A DNA stretch of 64,000 nt from Vigna angularis (lineage: Eukaryota; Streptophyta; Magnoliopsida; Fabales; Fabaceae). Shown piece by piece: positions 12,524-24,721 of this stretch (positions within the stretch are counted from its first letter, which is position 1; each line of letters begins with the position of its first letter). Position numbers and translations under genes: made by a program. The stretch covers positions 18,669,501 to 18,733,500 of the forward strand of contig NC_068975.1 in assembly GCF_016808095.1 (NCBI RefSeq), in the 5' to 3' direction. Below the pieces are notes generated by a model that worked only from the letters and a program-made list of their open reading frames with translations, was not told the origin of the DNA and searched no databases.

Positions 12524-13063
12524 TTGGAAGGATTAGAAATTGTCTAACCGGCTCTGCCAGATTCAATTTCTTGTTTCCCCAAACATTTTATTGTTTTCCT
12601 TATTTATTTTTATTATATTTTGGAAGGATTAGAAATTGTCTAACCGGCTCTGCCAGATTCAATTTCTTGTTTCCCCAAACATTTTATTGTTTTCCTTATT
12701 TTTTTTATTGTATTTTGGAAGGATTAGAAATTGTCTAACCGGCTCTGCCAGATTCAATTTCTTGTTTCCCCAAACTTTTTATTTCTTTCCTTACTTATTT
12801 TTATTACATTTTTGGAAGGATTAGAAGTTGTCTAACCGGCTCTGCCAGATTCAACTTCTTGTTTCCCCAAACTATTTATTGTTTTACTTATTTATTTTAT
12901 TGCATTTTTGGAAGGATTAGAAGTTGTCTAACCGGCTCTGCCAGAGTCAACTTCTTATTTCCCCAGACATGTATTGTTCTTGTTATTTAATTATATTGTA
13001 TTTTTGGATGGATTAGAAGTTGTCTAACCGGCTCTGCCAGATTCAACTTCTTGTTTCCCCATA
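12524..13063 (+). repeat. Six-copy tandem array with conserved hairpin (period 95-97 bp)
   Basis: Units start at 12524, 12620, 12715, 12812, 12908 and 13004. Each has a conserved core of about 55 bp and a variable T-rich spacer of about 40 bp. The core holds nested inverted repeats: a 7-bp stem, an inner TCT/AGA pair, and GGC-TCT-GCC. In copies 1-3 the outer stem is GAAATTG/CAATTTC. In copies 4-6 it is GAAGTTG/CAACTTC, so the two arms changed together. The array lies downstream of the TATA box, so it should be in the LTR transcript. Confidence 0.9.
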
Positions 13064-13939
13064 AATTTTTATATTAAGATTATTTTTATGATTATCAAAT
13101 ATTGTATTCTTATATGACCATTTACAGTAATATTTTATTATTGTTAATTGTTTATAATTATCTTGTACGAATTCTATTATGAATGTTTATTGTGATGATT
13201 GATATGAAATTATGCATTTGAAATATAGTATGAGTCTCTGGGAGAGACTCTAAATTGGCATGGTATTAGTGTATATGTTGATGTTGAGGGTCCTGTTGTT
13301 GGTGGTGATCCTAAAACTCTAATAATTTTCCAGTCTCAATTAGAGAAGGATGTGTTATGTGGTGAGAGTAGTAGGAGGTCCTAGTCTATGTTTATAGACA
13401 TTAATGGATTAACCTTGTGGGTGATATGATATATTCTATTTGGCCAAAAATGTTGTTGTTGAAATCACCACAAGTGCATGACCACCCGAGACTTCCATCA
13501 ACATTATATCCGGATAATAGAGTCTAGTATGATAATTGCATCTTACAAGAATTTATGGTGAATGTCTTATGTATATTAATAGTGTCATGCTTTTCTTTGA
13601 ATTGTACATGGTAGCTCACCCTTACTTGTTTGTTTGTGCCGAAAAAATCTTATTTTTGCGATGATCGTATAATGTTTTTGTTATACGGGAGCAGATGAGG
13701 GAACGACATCTGAGCCAAATCAAGTGAAGGAGGAAGCAGCAGAAAAATGAAGAATATTTTAAGAAGAAAAATAAAATAAAATAAAATTAAGAGTGTTTTA
13801 TTTATGTGTGAAAATATAATGTATTTCTAGTGTGAACTATGTAACTCCTAAATGGAGGATTGTAATATTGTACGATGTTTTCGTTATTAATGAAATAATT
13901 GGTGTGTGAGATGTTTTATAATTTGGGGTGTTACATTAA

Positions 13940-13951
13940 TGGTATCAGAGC
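13940..13951 (+). other. Retrotransposon primer-binding site (initiator tRNA-Met type)
   Basis: TGGTATCAGAGC lies four bases after the LTR end. This is the standard 12-base complement of the plant initiator tRNA-Met 3' end and sets orientation as plus. Confidence 0.85.
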
Positions 13952-14860
13952 AGTTCGTCCTTAAGATGACCTGCGGGTTGTACATTTAAGTTTCCTTTCA
14001 GTGAAGAGGGCTAAGTGACATGATTTGTCATGTGTTTCTTAAGTTTAAATCGTAGAGTGAGTGCAACCCACTTAAGGTTTTAATAACAGAAAAACGTTTT
14101 GATAAGAGTAATGAGGGTGCACACTCATGACTTTATCAGAGACGAATTTCCTTTCTTAATTCTTAAGGTTTTGGAAGGGGAGAGTTATGATTTGAGTTCT
14201 TTTTGTGTTGTGTGCTTTATAAGTGGTAGAGAGTTACAGATTCAAGGATCACTTGACCTGTATACCTTTATTAGATTTAAACAAAACCTTTTGAGACAAG
14301 TTTTTCTTTTTCTCGAAGATAGGTAGATATCGTGTGTTAGAGCTTAGAAGTCAAAACATCGGAGTTTTGTTCTTGAAGTATAGAATCATCGTTTTTATTT
14401 GGAATCGTTTCAAGAACCGAGCAAGAGGATTAGATATCAATGGTTGTACAAAAAAAAAAGTTGAGTTCAAAGGTTTAAATGAGAGGAGTTTTGGGTAAAC
14501 ATTAGTGTGGCAAGGTTTGATAAATCAACTTATCTCTTCTTATAGGTGATGCTTGAAGATTGGAAGAAAGAAAATGGTGGAAGATTTGAAGATAAAGCTA
14601 ACAAAAAAAAAAGGGATAGGAATACTGAAGTAGATTAAGGATAAATCAAATATTAAACGAAGAAGAGTAGAGGAGAAGTTGTATAAGGCGCAAAGTGGAT
14701 TAAGAGAAAGTTTAATAGGAGGAGAAAGTTATAAGTTGAAAGAACACGATGTCTTTAGAAAAGAATAAAGTATTGAAAGGATTCTAAGCTAAATGGATGA
14801 TTAAAAGGAGATTGTTAGATATATTTTTTGTAAATGTATTGGATATTGTTGATGTACTGA
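13952..14860 (+). mobile_element. Truncated internal region of the 11.7-kb LTR element
   Basis: Sequence directly after the PBS, purine-rich and A-rich like a gag leader, but with no gag or pol reading frame I can recognise. The element apparently breaks off here; the right boundary is approximate. Confidence 0.4.
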
Positions 14861-17800
14861 CGTATGGGTGGGAATCCGTGTGAGACTCTTATTTACCCTT
14901 TCCCGAAAAGTTCAAATGAACTTCTGTTGGATGTTGGCGATGCATGGTGTGTTATGCTTTTCTTCTTTGGACACCTATGATGATGCATGCATGCATGATG
15001 CTGAATGCATGAATGTATGGACCTACAATGAAAAACCTCGTTTCCATCATTGCTTGGTAGAAGACCGATATAGAAAGACCTGACTAACTTGAAAGAGGAA
15101 ACCTATATGCATGTTGATCTTTTTGTATTTTTGAATGAAAGAGGTTTGCTAACCATTCATAAAGTATCTTATTGACAAAGATATACATGATACTTATTTA
15201 TGCATATAATTTGTCCATGATGCAATACTATGCAACTAGGTGTTTTGATTTTTTTTTAAACTTTGATTGATTTTTTATTACTTTGTTTCTTTGAAATCAT
15301 CAAGTTCATGTATGTCTTTCATTTTTTTTAAAACAATGGATGTCAAAATTTTTGAAGTCGGATATTCAAAACATTGCTTCACATTTTCTTTTGAAACATT
15401 AGTATGTGCAAGCTTGAATTCACAGGAAAGTTAAAAACGATAAATATTTAAAAGGATTTAAAGGACATGTAAATATCAATATGAGATACGACATACTAAA
15501 AAGATGTTGGTGTTTGGATAAAAAGTATGAGGATATAGATCCATGAATGTCAAAGCTGCGCCAGTTTTAGGCATGAGTTTTGTTCAAGATAGGGAATAAG
15601 TATGGAAAGGATTTACCGAAAAAGGATTGTTCCAAATGGTTTGATTTTCTTTTGCATGCTTTTCGCTAGTTAGGGAGTTCCCAAATAGCACAAGCGAGAA
15701 TAACTTTGGCAAGACCAATATGCTCTAGTCTAAGGATTTGTGTTTATTATTATGGATAGTATTAGTGTTTGTTAGAGAAAATCTCCTTTTTTTCTCTTTT
15801 GGGGGAAGGTTGGAGGATGAGTGTTTTTAAGTAATGCACACACACAAATCTCAATAGAAAATGCTATTAGTTATTTAAAATCTTTGACCACAAAAACATA
15901 TGATAATACATTACTCAAAATGTAATGATTTCCTTTTTTTATTTTTTTTTGGCGAAATGAAAATGATAAAATTTTTTTGAGAAATATTTTTTCTTGCATT
16001 TTCCTTTTTTTGCATTCACTCGTTTTTTTTAAACTATGTATGACAACTGGGCCTAATGGGATTAAAATTTTTTCTTGTTATAGTGAATGAAAATCTTCAA
16101 AAATTAAGTTTCTCATTTTCAATTTTCCTTTGTGTTTTGAAATTTTGATTTTTTTTTTCAAAAGCATTTATTTCTTATTCATATAAAAAAATATATTTTA
16201 TTGATGAATTATGTCAACTTGACTTGTTCAAGGGAAATTGAAAGAATTTTTTATTTCTAAGACTCAAAATAGGTTATAAAGGATGATAATTTTTTGATGA
16301 AGAAATATGTCCACATATTAAATTACAATCGTTTTATTTTTGAAACTCTTAACATAGAAGAAAAACAAAATTCAAAATGCAATAAGTTGCCCCTATTTTT
16401 TTTATTCATTTTTCCTTTTGTGCTAAAATGATTGCTTACTATTACTTTAAGATAGTGCCCCTTATAAATTAATTTCTTATGGATAAAATGAATGATGCAA
16501 AATGATGAAGAGGGAAATTATTTTCGTGACTTCATGTCATAAATGCTTCAAAATAATGATGAAGGTTTTATAAATTTATTCTATTATTTTATTAGACTAA
16601 ATAGTTTTCATTTTGCCTTATTTATTTATTTTCCTTTTGATCATAAGAATAATTCCATGGGCAAATATGAATTCATTAAACCATGACATTTTTGTTTTTG
16701 TTTTTTTTTTAAAAAAACATGACACATTTATTTTTATGTATAAAGAAAATAAAGAGAAAATGATAAAAATGTTGCTAATGCATGAAGATGCATGTGCCAA
16801 ATAATGATTAAAAGACAACATTTTTTTTATGCTTTTAAGGTAGGTCTAATGTCTTAAGGCCTAAGCATTGTATATGCAATCTCACAGAAATGGATTCCTA
16901 AACCTAAATCAAGGCCACCAGAGCTATGGTCATTTTCACAGCATTTTCCACGACAGTTGAAACGCAACTAGGTGTGAAATTGCATGTGAAGAGAACAGAC
17001 ACTGACTGGGGTTCTCACGATAGTCAAATTGGAAATAGTCCAAACGTGACACCGCTACGCAACCCCTCTAATTCTATGTTACACTCAGACCCGGGTATAG
17101 GGTCCCCCTCATTATATGCATAGTAATAATTATTCCAATAATAATAAAAAAGCATATAAATAAATTACCAAAATGAAAAAAAAACCCAACCATATAGACA
17201 AATAAAGGGAAAAGAAATATATAATTGAGAAACCACGACAATTTTCACATTTAATTAACAAGGCCTGATTCTCTAGCGTCCCTAGTGAAGTCGCCATCTG
17301 TCGCAATCGGGATCATAACGGGACGACGAACCGAAAACAAATGGGTTTAAGAAAAATATTTTGGGAGTCACCACCATAATTTATTATGGAAAAACTATGG
17401 AAAACCATAAAATAAGACATGGTCTACGAAAACTAGAGTTTAGGTTCGGGAATCGGTTACGCATAAGGAAGGTGTTAGCACCCTACTACGTCTGCCCAAA
17501 GGTAGTACCTTTAATTAAATGTATAAAGTTGACGTGGTTTTTCAAAATATTTAATTTTCCCTAAACATGATTATATAAAGAAACTAATAAGAAACAAAAA
17601 AAAATATTTTTTGTTTTATGAACCCGACAAGGATTGACCTTTATCCTACGTATATCCATTTATAATGAAAAATCAGGGATCACGTAGTTCTTTATCTAGA
17701 AAAATGTTTGTGAGGTTTTTTGAAAATTATTATGGATTATTTTTGATTTTTGAAAAGTGAACCTGACAAGGATTGACCTTGATCCTACGTATCTCCATTC

Positions 17801-18224
17801 ATGATAGAAAATAAGGAATCACGTAGTTATGGTAAAAAAAGGTTTAGTTTAACAAAATTGACATTTTTTGGTTTTAAATATTTTGTGTTTTTTATTTATT
17901 TTAAGAATAGTAGGAAAAAGAAAGAAACCGGCCATAGGACGACGCGTACCCTTTAATTTATGATTTTAAAAAAAAGGTATTTGTGTGTAGTAAAAAATAA
18001 TACCTTTTAGAAAAAACTTCAAAGTACAATAAAAAGGGAAAAAAGAATGGTGTAGAGGAGACATATCTTTTTAGCTTTCGGTACTCTCCTAGTTCTGCCT
18101 TGGTGGTTGCCGTTTGACAGAACCCTTATGTGTGAGAACCTATTTTCCTCTATACTATATTTCTCTCTTTCTATTTATATTATTTCTGCAGCTCTCTCTA
18201 TTTTTTTCCCTCTTCTATGACATG
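14861..18224. mobile_element. Decayed LTR-retrotransposon DNA, possibly Ogre/Tat-like
   Basis: There is no intact ORF. Segments such as GAAGTCGCCATCTGTCGCA (about 17289), GAATCGGTTACGCATAAGG (about 17450) with GGTGTTAGCACCCTACTACG just after, and CAGACCCGGGTATAGGG (17086) recall the LTR/leader text of legume Ogre-type gypsy elements. That resemblance is from memory. Two near-repeats about 130 bp apart ('GACAAGGATTGACCTT(T/G)ATCC' followed by 'TACGTAT') occur at about 17625 and 17765. Part of the region (14861-16800) is low-complexity AT-rich DNA with nothing recognisable. The CACTA terminus at 18225 interrupts it on the right. Confidence 0.4.
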
Positions 18225-19532
18225 CACTAGTAAAAATATGGGTTTTTAACGCGCCTATTATGCTTCAGTTGAAAAGAAACCGAAGCATAAGCTGGCGCGG
18301 TGGCATTTTTGAAATTTTCACTAACGTATATGCCGCGGTTCTATTTTAACTGCGACCATAAGTGATATACGGCTTCGGTTGCCTTCATAACCGAGGCCAT
18401 AAATTCTGCAAGAACTGACAATAAAAGACTTTTCACCTACCAAATATCTGTGCAGAGGATTTGGCCGCGGTTGTCCACAGAACCGAGGCCAAAAACCCCC
18501 TGGCCCTACTAACATTCCCGCCTGCACTCTGACGTTTTAAATGCTGAAAGGGTATATGGCCTCGGTTGCTTGCAGAACCGAGGCCATAGACTCACTTCCT
18601 AATGTCTTTTCAGATTTCCTAACTTGGTAAAATAATTAAAATATATATTTTTTTATTGGTTTTTGACCGCGGGTGAGCGCGTAACTGAGGTAAAATCCCT
18701 AGTCAAAATTTGAAAAATGCCATTTAAAATGAATTTTGAATATTTTTCGGGACTATAGACTGCGGTTGTTTGGAGAATCGAGGTAGTAGCCCCTGTCCAA
18801 TGTAAAAATTCGCGAAAGTGCGAACAGTTCTTCTTCTTCAGCGTTTTCTCTCTACAACTTCTTCTTCTTCTACGCCGCCGTGACCTTTCTCCCTTCTTCC
18901 TTACGCCATCGTTGTGTCGTCGTCGTCACTGTAGAAGGACTTCCTTCCTCATTTTTCATCACCTACGTTTGTATCCGATCAAATTTGGCTTTGGTCGCTA
19001 GAGTTTTTTCGTTTTTTTTTAGTTTTTGGTTTGGTTTGATACGTTTTTTTATTGATTTGGATTATCAAACTTACGTTTTGTTGTAATTTTTTTTGTAGGT
19101 ATTGTGTTTTTTGCTTAGAAATTTGTTCCGTTTCAGACTGCGGGTTGTTCCATCTTCTCCATTATTGGGTGGTTTTTCACGCTCCCAGGTTCGTATTATT
19201 CTGTTTATTAATTTTCATTTTGTTAATTTTTAATTTTTTGTAGGTTGAATATGAATAACTATGTATGATTGAATTTTGAATTGATAATTTGAATGCTTAT
19301 TAATTGTTTGATTATATGATTGTATTATTCTGTTTATTAATTTTCATTTTGTTAATTTTTAATTTTTTGTGTGTTGAATATGAATAATTATGTATGATTG
19401 AATGTTGGAATTGATAATTTGAATGTTTATTGATTGTTTGATTGTATGATTGAATTGATTGTATGATTGAATTGATTGTATGTTGAAAATATTGTATAAT
19501 TGTATGATTGTAATTTTGTAGAATATTTACGT

Positions 19533-22500
19533 ATGGATCGAAATTGGATTAATTTATCACTCATTAGTGCTTAGTACAAGAGAGGGGTAGAGGACTTTAT
19601 ACACTTTGCGCAACATAATGAGGGTAGAAGTAATGATGAAGTGAAGTTTAGATGTCCTTGTGTGAACTGTTTGAATGCGAGAAAGTTGAACACAGCCCAA
19701 ATTAGAGAACATCTTATTTGTGATGGTTTCATAAGATGTTATACAACATGGATATGGCACGGCGAAGAAATGCACTTTCCGACTAACTCCCAAACTGAAA
19801 ATGTTATTGATTCCACCATGGAAGAAGATCGACCGGATGAAGACAAATTAGAGGACATGATCTGTGATGTTGGCGCAAAATTTTTTGCCAAAGCTTATGT
19901 GTATGAGACAATGTCGACTGATGCGGAAACACCTTTGTATGTCGGTTCAACTAAGTTCACACGTTTGTCAGCGGTGTTAAGGCTCATGAATTTGAAGGCA
20001 TCCAATGGATGGACTGATAAGAGTTTCACAGAATTATTGACGTTGTTGAATGAAAAGCTGTCAGATGGAAATACACTACCCACTCGTAATTATGATGGAA
20101 AGAAAATTCTTTGTTCGATGGGTATGAAGTATAAAAGTATACATGCTTGTCCCAATGACTGCATTTTATATAGGAAAGAGTTTGAATTTTTGACAAAGTG
20201 TCCAAAATGTGGGTTATCACGATACAAGTAAAAAAAAATAGTGAAGATAATGGTCAGATAGAAAAAAATGGATCTACTTTGAAAGTAGTTTGGTACCTTC
20301 CAATTGTGCCCAAACTTAAGCGTTTGTTTGCGAATCCAAAAGATGCTGAAAACCTTAGATGACATGCAGATGAGAGAAAAATTGGCGGGCTGCTTCGTCA
20401 TCCAGCCGATTCAAAGTTATGGAAAAATATTGATCAACAATTCTCCCAATTTGGTCAAGAATGTATAAATCTTAGGCTTGATTTAGCCACTGATGGAATG
20501 AAACCATTTGGTAATCTAAGTACCAATCACAGTTGTTGGCCAGTTATATTGATAATTTATAACTTATCTCCTGCATTGTGCATGAAGAAGAAGTACATGA
20601 TGTTGTCTATGATGATATTTGGTCCAAAGCAGCTTGGAAATGACATAGATGTTTATCTAAGCCCACTAGTTGAAGACTTGAAGTTGTTCTGGGTTGATGG
20701 AGTTGAAATATTTGATGCATTCTCTTATGAAACTTTTATGATGCGTGCAATGTTATTTTGCACCATTAATGACTTTCCAGCTTATGATAATTTGTTAAGA
20801 TACAATGTCAAGGGTCATAAAGCATGTCCTATATGTGAAGAAAACACTGTAGCTCATCAATTGAAACACGGAAGAAGGACGGTGTATCGGCATCATCAGA
20901 GATTTCTAAAATGTAATCATCCACATCGAAGGTTAAGAAAAGCATTCATTGGATATCAAGAGAGGGACAAAGCACAAAATTCACTTACTGACCTTCAAAT
21001 ACTTGAAAAAGTTAATAAAATACCTCATGTTTTTGGGAAAACATCCAAGAAGTCATCTGTAACGACCCCTTGGAAGAAGAAATCAATATTCTTTGATCTT
21101 CCATACTGGTCAAAGTTAGATGTTAGACATTGCATAGATGTGATGCATGTAGAGAAGAATGTGTGTGATAGCTTGATTGATACACTACTCAACATTCAGG
21201 GAAAGACAAAAGATGAAGTGAATGCTCGTTTGGATTTGGTTGACATGAATATCCGAGAAGAGTTGGCACCCAGGGGGATTGGGAAACATACTTATTTTCA
21301 CCCTGCATGTTACACAATGTCTAGAAAAGAGAAGATAAGTTTTTGCCTTTGTTTAAAGAGTATCAAAGTACGACAAGGATACTCTTCAAATATGAAGAGT
21401 TTAGTGTCGATGCAGGACTTAAAGCTTGTTGGCATGAAGTCTCACGATTGTCACGTCTTAATACAACAATTGTTACCGGTGACTATTCGTGGAATTTTGC
21501 CTAAAAATGTTAGGCAGACCATAAATAGGTTGTGTTCATTTTTCTCGTCAAATTGTAGTAAAGCCATCGATTCTACAAAGTTAGATGAACTTCAAGGCGA
21601 GATTGTTATCATCTTATGTCAACTACAGATGTTTTTCCCTCCATCTTATTTTAACATCATGGTACATTTACTTGTTCATTTGGTTAGAGAAATCAAGTTG
21701 TGCAAACCGATATACTTAAGATGGATGTATCCTATTAAGTGTTATATGAAGATTTTGAAAGGGTACGTTAAAAATCCATATCGTCCCGAAGGTTCAATGA
21801 TTGAAAGGTATATTACATGACATCAACAAATCCAATAGGAGTTCCTCGCACATCATGGTTGAATAAATGTTCTACAAGTAAAAGCATCCGAGGTGTGAAT
21901 GTGGTGACAAAAGATCGCGAAGAATTATTGCAAGCACATATTTATATATTGAACAACACAGATGAGGTGATTCCTTTTTTGCAAGCACACAAAGCCATTG
22001 TGAAGAATAAAAATCCAAGACAATCAAAGAAATGGCAGTTGATGGAGCATAACACAACATTTATGTCTAGGTTCAAATCTGAAATTGACAAAGAGCCAAA
22101 TTCTTCTCAAACTTTATTGTGGCTTGCAAATGGTTTAAAGTTTGATGTCGTATGTTGTACAGGTTATGAAGTCAATAATTGCATATTCTATACGAAGACT
22201 TTGGATGATAAAAGTACAATACAAAATAATGGACTCAATTTGGAAGCTGAGTCGCTTCAATTTTCCACATCAAAAGATCAATCTCCTGTACTTGGATCAA
22301 TGAGATATTATGGTATAATAGAAGAGATATGGGAGGTTGATTACACCAAGTTTTTTGTTCCATTGTTCAAATGTAAGTGGTTTGACAATAAGAGTGGTGT
22401 GAAAATAGATGAATTGGGTACGACACTAGTTGATTTTCGAAAGGTGGGTTATCGAGACGAATCGTTTATCATGGTACATCAAGCATCTAAGGTTTTTTAT

Positions 22501-22698
22501 GTCAAAGATCATGCGTCTGACCATTGATATATCGCTCTTCAAGGAAAAAAACAAATTGAAGTTAACGAAGACAATCTAATTAATATTCATATTGCTGACA
22601 ACCATTCATTTCAAACTACGATAAATTTGGATGACCAACCTCTAGTTGATGATGTACATGCAATTCGGTCAGATCATAATGAGGGAATATACATATGA
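19533..22698 (+). pseudogene. CACTA TNP2-type transposase, inactivated
   Basis: Encodes the catalytic CACTA transposase (TNP2/Transposase_21 class) with downstream regions resembling DUF4218 and DUF4216. The start is MDRNWINLS, shared in form with the 57.4-kb copy (MGQNWINSP). Readable blocks include a zinc-ribbon-like CPCVNC near the N-terminus and CPNDCILYRKEF / KCPKCGLSRYK, then the conserved core with CHHCP-class CPICEENT and DVMHVEKNVCDS. Lesions are TAG at 19572, a frameshift in the A tract at about 20232, TGA at 20360 (expected Trp), a deletion/frameshift near 21815, and TGA at 22525 (expected Trp). The last frame ends at TGA 22696. No functional transposase can be made from this copy. 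It is the most complete TNP2 in the window and is useful for aligning the other two. Confidence 0.85.
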
Positions 22699-22868
22699 TG
22701 AATCCATATCTTTATGTATGAATTTCAAATTTGTGTATAAGTTTTTTATTAATATTACATAAGTCTTTTATTAATATTTCCTATGACTATTATTACATGT
22801 TTTGTTAAATTATATGATATTACATAAGTCTTTTATTAATATTACATGTTATTTATTTTGACAGATAT

Positions 22869-24660
22869 ATGGCTGACCATGCACATTAATTAGGGGATGA
22901 GGCTCCCCCATCCAGACCTACTAGAGGACCCACCAGAATGAAACAACTTTTGGTAAAAAAAAAATAGTGGTGAAAGAACACCCGTGAATGTTAATGTGAT
23001 CAAGGGTGTGGCATCTGGCCCAAATGCATATGACTTCCGATCATACCTTGGAGTAGTGGCGTGTGATATGATTAATATTCTTACTCCATCTTTTGACCAT
23101 GTGTCCGAGGTTGATCAAAACATTATATGGAACGATATATTGGTAAGTTAATTAATATCATTTGAATTATAATTTGTTTATATTGATAATTTTGTACTGA
23201 TACAACTTTATTATGTTTATTTCAGATGACATTTGACATTCCAAATGTCACAACACTTAAAAATAAGTGTTTATCAACTGTTGTTGAAAACTTCCGGGGT
23301 TTTAAGAGTAAGTTGACCTCGAGATATATATTTGGAAGCAAAAAAATAAGTCTCCATGTCAAACATATAAGGTCATTGATGAGGAGACTTGGCGCCTCTT
23401 TGTACAGAGTCAGACATCAGAGGAATGACAGGTTAGTATAGTTGATATTATTCAATTCCTCATTAATAAATATATATCATATGAACTAATTAATTAAACA
23501 TATGTGACAAGCAAAAAGAAGCAAAGCACAAGGAATAAGTGCTCAAAATAAAACCCTCACCTATTATCTCGTGGTGAGTATAGGAAGCTTGAGGAGAAAA
23601 TCCTCAAGCAAAAGGAAGAAGCTAGACCATCATCTGAGGATGGTAGTCCCTAGCCTCCTTCTCCACCTTCTCGGCATGAGAAATGGAAGTTGGCTCGTTT
23701 AAGATCATCGGGCGCCTACTCTTTTGACACTACACGGGAAATATCTGAAAGAATTGTAAGTTATCACTGCTCCTAAAATAATAATAATTTCATTATACAT
23801 ACTACCTTGAACTTTTTTAAGAATAATGGTGTTTTGTTATGTTATAGGACTCCTTGGTTAAGCAGAGCTCCCAAGGTCAATTCACTCCAGAGGGTCGCTA
23901 TGATATTCTTACCACTGCATTTGGACGACCTGAGAACCCTGGACGTGTGAGTGCTGCTGGAACTGGAGTAGGCATTCAAGATTATTTTGGGAGTTCTTCT
24001 CGTCAGACTTCATATGCATACAACAAAACACAAGAACAAAGGCTAACACAAGAGATAAAAAAAATCTTCGAGCGGACCTTAGGGAGGAGCTTAGGACGAA
24101 GCTTAGGACATAGCTTAGGGAGGAATTGTATAATGAGGTCACTACAGAAGTGACTGATAGAGTTATGCGTCAGTTCCAGCAGTAGTTTGAGAGTTATGGC
24201 ATGCGCCCCCTGCCATCTCCTGTAGAGGAACATGAACATGTTGTGCCTCCCATAGGTAAAATTAATAAACATTTATGTTCAATAATTTCTATGTTTTGTA
24301 TAATCTAACATTTACTCTGACAGGGAGAAGCGATAAAGGAAGTTGTTCAGCATCAGCCATCCTAGGGGATGACATGGACGATGCTAGTCCATGCCTACTA
24401 TACACTTTAGATGGTATTGGGACGATGCTAGTAGCTCGTAGAACAGTGTTTAAGGTAGCGACTGTTGTTCATGGTATGGAGCTATCAGAGGATGAGGTGA
24501 AGGTCTTAGTAGGCGACATTATTATACCAGATGGCTCAGTTCCTCTGCCCACAAATGAGAATTTCACTGTGGCACAATCATTCCAGTCTTTTATCGCTTA
24601 GCCTAAACACTTGGTTGGTTCGGTTTCTGACCCACTGGTATGGAATTCTACTTTACACTT
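22869..24660 (+). pseudogene. CACTA second ORF (Transposase_24 / TNPA-like), decayed
   Basis: Short exons separated by GT-AG introns. These include an exon ending at 23142 (donor GTAAGT), exon 23226-23430 starting MTFDIPNV, an exon with RKLEEKILKQKEEA (about 23580), and an exon from 23849 (DSLVKQSSQGQFTPEGR). Another exon, from about 24323, runs GSCSASAI to FQSFIA. The order matches the Transposase_24 (Ptta/En/Spm) proteins that plants encode next to TNP2 and whose presumed role is DNA binding at subterminal repeats. There is a stop soon after the first ATG (MADHAH then TAA) and further stops at about 23651 and 24599. The latter falls where related proteins have Trp before P-H-L-V. Exon limits are approximate. 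Confidence 0.65.
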
Positions 24661-24721
24661 CTCAATTTTAAAATTTTCATGTTATTGATGTCAAAACTTA
24701 TCTTATTTTTCCATGTAACAA

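Larger units (their letters stand above)
11761..13935 (+). mobile_element. 5' LTR of a Ty3/gypsy-type retrotransposon (about 2.2 kb)
   Basis: The segment starts TGTAAGACCC and ends GGGTGTTACA (TG...CA termini). It is followed four bases later by a TGGTATCAGAGC primer-binding site, which fixes the 3' boundary. Internal features are AATAGTA-type short repeats (about 11935-11990), a TATA box at 12141, a six-copy hairpin tandem array (12524-13063), and an (A/T)-rich, AATAAA-like stretch near 13765-13800 suitable for the R region end. The TGTAAGACCCATGAAA start also occurs at 11627, so the 5' boundary could be duplicated or belong to a nested relative. No matching 3' LTR was found, so the element is truncated. 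Superfamily call is from LTR length and general resemblance, not from pol. Confidence 0.65.

Noticed and set aside
12508..12824. Open frames with a repeated CLTGSARFNFLFPQ-like peptide
   Set aside because: They follow from the tandem hairpin array in a non-coding LTR; the period is not a constant multiple of three.
12524..13063. CRISPR-like repeat array
   Set aside because: Units of about 96 bp with similar, T-rich spacers in a plant LTR; not a CRISPR architecture.
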